DNA of 64,000 nucleotides, taken from positions 985,825 through 1,049,824 of the forward strand of contig FN649737.1 of NCBI GenBank assembly GCA_000310025.1. The letters run 5' to 3'. Of this stretch, positions 59,875 to 64,000 are shown piece by piece; the first letter of the stretch is position 1, and every line of letters begins with the position of its first letter. The position numbers were made by a program, and so were the translations under genes. Source of the stretch: Ectocarpus siliculosus (lineage: Eukaryota; Sar; Phaeophyceae; Ectocarpales; Ectocarpaceae). The notes under the pieces were generated by a model, which ran no database searches, had not been told where the DNA came from, and saw only the letters and a list, made by a program, of their open reading frames with translations.

Positions 59875-62022
59875 TCTGCTGCGAAGTGGCAAGGTCACGG
59901 TCTTGGCCCTGCGTAGGCATGTCGGCTCCTGATGGGCCGCGAGGTAGCTGGGACTCTGCTGCTTCGAACCCGGTCCCTTTGTCGCCGCCCACCGCTCCTG
60001 ATGATTCGTATGTTTTGCCAACCAGAGGTGATTTGGCATGTTACGGAACACCGGAAAGGTTCTCGCTTCTTCCGGCGGTGTCGATCTCATGCCCATACCC
60101 TGAAGTACCGCGAACGAGATTGTCATCGCCGGGTTTCGACGGAAACGCAGCGGCCAAACTCTGCGAACCAAGACCTTCGCCATCGCCGGTGGCGGGTGCA
60201 ACAGGAACCAAAAATCGCTGCACAGTGGTGTGGTACGATGATTCTTCTTGCCTGCCGCTGTTGCTCCGACGCCGGTGGGGCTCTGGACGCAGGGCAGTGC
60301 CGACGGTCGCATCAACGCTAGAGACAGTGCAGCTGGCCAGGACTAGAACTACACCCTCGTTGGCCATAACACTGTCCTCTGCAGCGTGTTCTCCTGATGC
60401 GCTACTTTTCATCCCCGGCGTCGCAGCGCTCCCGATACTTCCGCCACCGGTCTTTCCGTGCTATACATGAGCCCCTGTTGCTCTCTTACCCTGTAGGAAG
60501 CCTCAAGGTGCACAAAGGCACCGTTCGACAATGTTGTCGGTTCCGTCTTCGAGCCCCGGTCTCGCTCCCCCCTGCCACTACCCGGCAAACCGCTGTCGGT
60601 CGCTGGAGAAGCAGGATGCGACTCCAGGCAACAGCACGCGACCAGGTCGCACGCGTGGCTGCCGACACCCACGATTCGTCCATCCACGGGCGAGGCGAGG
60701 AGGTCGGGAGATGCCAGCTTAGAGGGCAGAGACGCCAACGTTGTTACGCCGACGCCATCGCCCCCGCCGCTGCTCCTGCACGACACGCGAACGAGGCATG
60801 GTCTCTGGCCAGGGGTGGCATCGGTTCTCCCGGCGCGGGAGGTGCGCTTCCCATGCTGCTCAGGCGGGTATCACTACCAGCGCCTTGAAGCGCAACGCTC
60901 GCCGGAGAGGTCGCGGCCTCCTCACCGCTGGGGAGAGGTAGATGGAACAGAGGGTGGGTTGAGGTCGCCGGCATGCATGCTGGACTCCAGTCGTCACCTC
61001 CAGGAGTCCCATTGCCCAGCTTTCCGCGCAGGTCTACCATTTTAGGTGCCGTGGAACGTGGAAGGAAAGACTCGGACGTCAGACGCGACTCCGCGGCGGG
61101 CATTTCCAGTGCAGATTTCTCCGCAGCCGTCGATCTTCTATCTTCTAACGGTGCGACCGGCAAGCTGCCGACGGGCAACACGAGAGAAGACTCCGGAGGG
61201 CCCGAATCTCGCCGCCGCCCTCGCCGCGGAGAGCTAGGCAATAGAGTTCTCGACGTCGGGCGTAGAGATCCACAAGCCAATTCTCGCCCGGCAACGCGTG
61301 TCGAAATTCGCTTCGGCGGGCGGGTTTCTCGGGCGAATCGGTATGATAGAAGTTGACGCAGCAGCGCATGCCTTGTTGCTGGAATCAACGACGGCGCCGA
61401 GGAGGACCTCTCCACCGTTATTCGTCCTACCACCGCCGCCGCCAGTAAGAAACGGTTCACCCGACGTAGCTGGGCCGGCAGCGGCGAGCGCGGAGTCCAA
61501 GCCCAAGCCTCCACCAGTGGTGCCGAAGAAAGCGAGAGAGCCTACGGGGCACACCGCTCTCATGTCGCCGATGAGGAGGCGCGATGATGAGACCCCCGCG
61601 GCAGCCACCACCGGTGGCGACAGAGGACCAACCGAAGAGTGCGCGCCGTCGCAGTCACGCCCCAGCCGGTTCCTTCTGGTCCCCGATGGAGCACCGGTTC
61701 GTGTCAAACCCATGCCGTCGCCGCCACTTCCGGCATCGCCGCCGAAACCCCCACCTGCCACTGGCGATGGCGAACGAATGCCACCCGGCGAAGACCCCGG
61801 GGAAGAAAGCATGCCGCCCGCCCCCCGTCCACCGCGGCCTCCACGCGCAGGACAGTGCGGAACGCGCTCGAAGCGCGGCCATCCGCGCCCAAGCCACCAG
61901 TCAAGCCTATCTCCCCCTCCGCTAACAGCCCCCCTTCGCGCGCGCCAGTGGCCGAGGGCAGCGTACCTCGTCCTCCTCCGTTGTCGTTCGCTGCGGCGGC
62001 TACGGAATCGGGGCTCGCCTAA
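59875..62022 (+). CDS. candidate low-complexity gene with an in-frame TAG
   Basis: Several plus-strand segments look coding. A segment after TTTTTGCAG (59875) reads MSAPDGPRGSWDSAASNPVP. One from 60497 after CTGTAG reads EASRCTKAPFDNVVGSVFEP and continues Ser/Pro/Arg-rich. A segment from about 61046 (after ATTTTAG) is open to a TAG at 61235-61237, and the same frame resumes with AIEFSTSGVEIHKPIL and a long Pro-rich stretch to about 61850. The end NALEARPSAPKPPVKPISPS runs to a stop at 62022 in another frame, after a good acceptor at 61852. No domain recognised. The frame changes could be short introns, sequence errors or pseudogene decay. Minus-strand frames are also open and cannot be fully dismissed. 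Confidence 0.4.
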
Positions 62023-64000
62023 CCACTTCTCACCCTCGCTGGTTGCTTACCTGGCGCGTCACCGACCATCTCAGATTCGACACCGCCACGTGCCTGCGCC
62101 GTCAATACCGGCCTTCTGCCTCCTTCCGAGGGCTCGCTGTAGACACGAATCTCGCCACCGCTGCTCAGGGCCAGACGCCCCCCGCAACCGCTCCACGCAC
62201 CGCTGGTCCTTTTCTACCACGGGAGCGGGGGACACTACCCCCGTGGTCTGAAAGAGTGAAGAGGGAAGAAAGAGGGGTGTAGGGTTGCCCTGGTTGGGGA
62301 TGTACTTGCTGATGGCATGTACGCCGTTTTTTCGTGTGTGTTCGGCATGAAACCTACACGAAACATCCCACGATCGCCGACACTAAGGATATATGTAAAC
62401 CGTTACAGAATCGTATTTTTTTTACTGCCTGTTGCACTAAAAGCTACAGGTATTGATTGAGCACTCCCACGTTATCGATGTTTCAAGCCTGGATCGCGAT
62501 GTATACAAGCACTGGTGATGTGTGTCGATTCCCCGAAAACCGTACCGTACGCACTGCCGTTTGTTGTGGACCCTACTTGTTGGCGGTTGGTGGTTTCGGG
62601 GTACATAAACGTGTGCCAAAGGCTAGCACAGTGCACATGCTTGGTATGTGGTACACGAGAGCATGGTCGCGTGACGAAGAACGCCACAAAGGTTGGTGCC
62701 CACACAAAATAAGCAAAATTACATCATAGTAGCGAGTGTTCGTTGTCGTCGGGCAGGCGACGAGGTTGTTCCCTCGCGACAAAACTCAGATCATGGGCCT
62801 CACCGATCGATGCCTACTCTAAGGAGACTTTTCATCATACCACCAGTGGTTTTCAATAATAGATTATTCTACACCACTTATAAGGCGAGCGAGGGGAAAA
62901 CAACATCCGACACCAACCGTCTGTTGTTGTGCTCTGCCCTCGACTCATCCATCCATGGGTAGCCCTCGCCTCCGCCTTGATGCGTGTGCGTAGCTAGGTA
63001 TGCGAGCTGTAGAGTCACCTGAAATCAGGCAGGACCTAGGACCAGAAGCACCCCCCCGTGGCCTCGGGGGGTTGGTCGATTCACCTCCTTGGAGATAGAA
63101 AACAGAGTGTATAAGTGTATACGAGTCTCACTCTCTCTCTCCATCTGTCTCTCGATCATCCCCTATTCCCGTACCCACCAGGCAGATATAGACGACCCTA
63201 AGTTATCATACCTTGGAAGGAAGATATTCAAAGGCGACTTCCCCGCCATGAGCTAGTACGATACCCAGATGCGCTGCGTCCTTACCGCCCCCAATAAGTA
63301 CTACTGGCATCTGGGTACTCAAGAAATTCGATGGCGGTGTTTCAGATCCCCACACACGGCGATAGCCCACCGTACAGTCACTTCAATTTGTTTGTTAGCG
63401 CTGTTCAACCTCCCATACAACGCGTAGAGAGAAAACGTTTTAGACCCGGTCGGTCAACCTGAGATATCGATAGCTAACTGTAGACACACCAGGAATCAGC
63501 CAGGGCCTAGGACCGTCCCTGCGTCCCTCGGGGGGCTGGGCGATTCACTTCCTTGGTGATGGAAAACAGAATGTGATCTGTCACGCGAGTCTCCCTGTTT
63601 TTTTCTCTCTCTCTCTCCCTCGATCACCCCCTGCCCTCCTGCCAACATTAACATTCCAACCAGGCATGTAGAAAACCTATGCTGTACAACATATTAGACA
63701 CACAGATATCCAAAGGCGACTACTACCCAGGTGCCTGCGTCCACAGAGCCGAGAGCACCTCCAGCCTATCGCACACCCCAACCAGCATGTTCTCTATCCG
63801 GTTGAATCTCTCGTCCATTCTTCGCACCACTCTGACGAACGTGTCAAGCACGGCCGCCTCTTTTCTCCGTCGCGCGAGTTAAGACCACTCGGCCCCGCTC
63901 CATTGTCACCTACCAGCGGTGAATCAATCTGACATCTGACGGCATACCGGAGACATTTTCGCTACGGGCCAACAGGATTTGACGCAACATTTCCCTCCTG
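62023..64000. other. no gene recognised; repeat-bearing end of window
   Basis: No exon chain found on either strand. Holds the duplicated repeat described separately and short CT-rich tracts near 63131-63155 and 63601-63620. Confidence 0.55.
63005..63725 (+). repeat. diverged duplication, period about 475 bp
   Basis: Two related copies start near 63005 and 63476. Shared landmarks in order: AGCTGTAGA/AACTGTAGA, CCTAGGACC, CCTCGGGGGG, GATTCAC(C/T)TCCTTGG, GAAAACAGA, CGAGTCTC, CTCTCTCTC, TCGATCA(T/C)CCCCT, CCAGGCA and AAAGGCGACT. The similarity appears to continue into CCCAG(A/G)TGC and CTGCGTCC. This is either a tandem satellite pair or two insertions of one element; no frame is conserved. Confidence 0.8.

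Noticed and set aside
60744-61812. Two long minus-strand frames (256 and 192 codons)
   Set aside because: They overlap plus-strand segments with more protein-like composition and acceptor sites. Kept only as an alternative because evidence in this GC-rich stretch is weak.

Overview
This is nuclear eukaryotic DNA. Genes are split into many short exons (about 60-500 bp, one of 937 bp) by introns of roughly 0.1-1.5 kb with GT-AG, and a few likely GC-AG, borders. Coding exons are GC-rich with Gly/Ala/Ser/Pro-rich disordered stretches, while intergenic DNA is AT-richer and full of microsatellites. This style, including long (GTT)n tracts in introns, fits a brown alga such as Ectocarpus. That assignment is an inference from gene style, not from a marker gene. 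No viral, organellar or bacterial block was seen.

Layout. 1-6.2 kb: gene-poor, with a degenerate minisatellite and dispersed repeats. 6.2-7.4 kb (+): weak exons, one resembling a TerD-type stress-protein domain. 8-29.1 kb (+): a giant gene of more than 30 exons and about 2,100 codons for a WD40-repeat protein with EF-hands at both ends (WDR49/WDR64/EFCAB8-like layout). I rebuilt it by matching splice phases. 30.3-41.2 kb (-): a CAMK/AMPK-MARK-type Ser/Thr kinase with a UBA-like tail and long disordered arms carrying seven RPxSA motifs; it converges on the WD gene. 41.2-44.4 kb: no gene recognised. 44.4-49.4 kb (-): an Msp1/ATAD1-type membrane-anchored AAA ATPase. 49.7-51.4 kb (-): an unknown single-pass membrane protein of 379 aa. 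52.8-58.7 kb (+): YIF1, a Golgi/ER trafficking protein, divergent from the previous gene. 59.9-62.0 kb (+): a low-complexity candidate gene with one in-frame TAG. 62-64 kb: a duplicated repeat.

Together: there is no operon logic. YIF1 (ER-Golgi traffic) and the Msp1-like ATPase (removal of mislocalised tail-anchored proteins) are housekeeping membrane genes. The WD/EF-hand protein and possibly the RPxSA kinase look like calcium/flagellum-type signalling proteins. Exon coordinates are hand-made from splice consensus and phase, so they are proposals to be tested with RNA reads.
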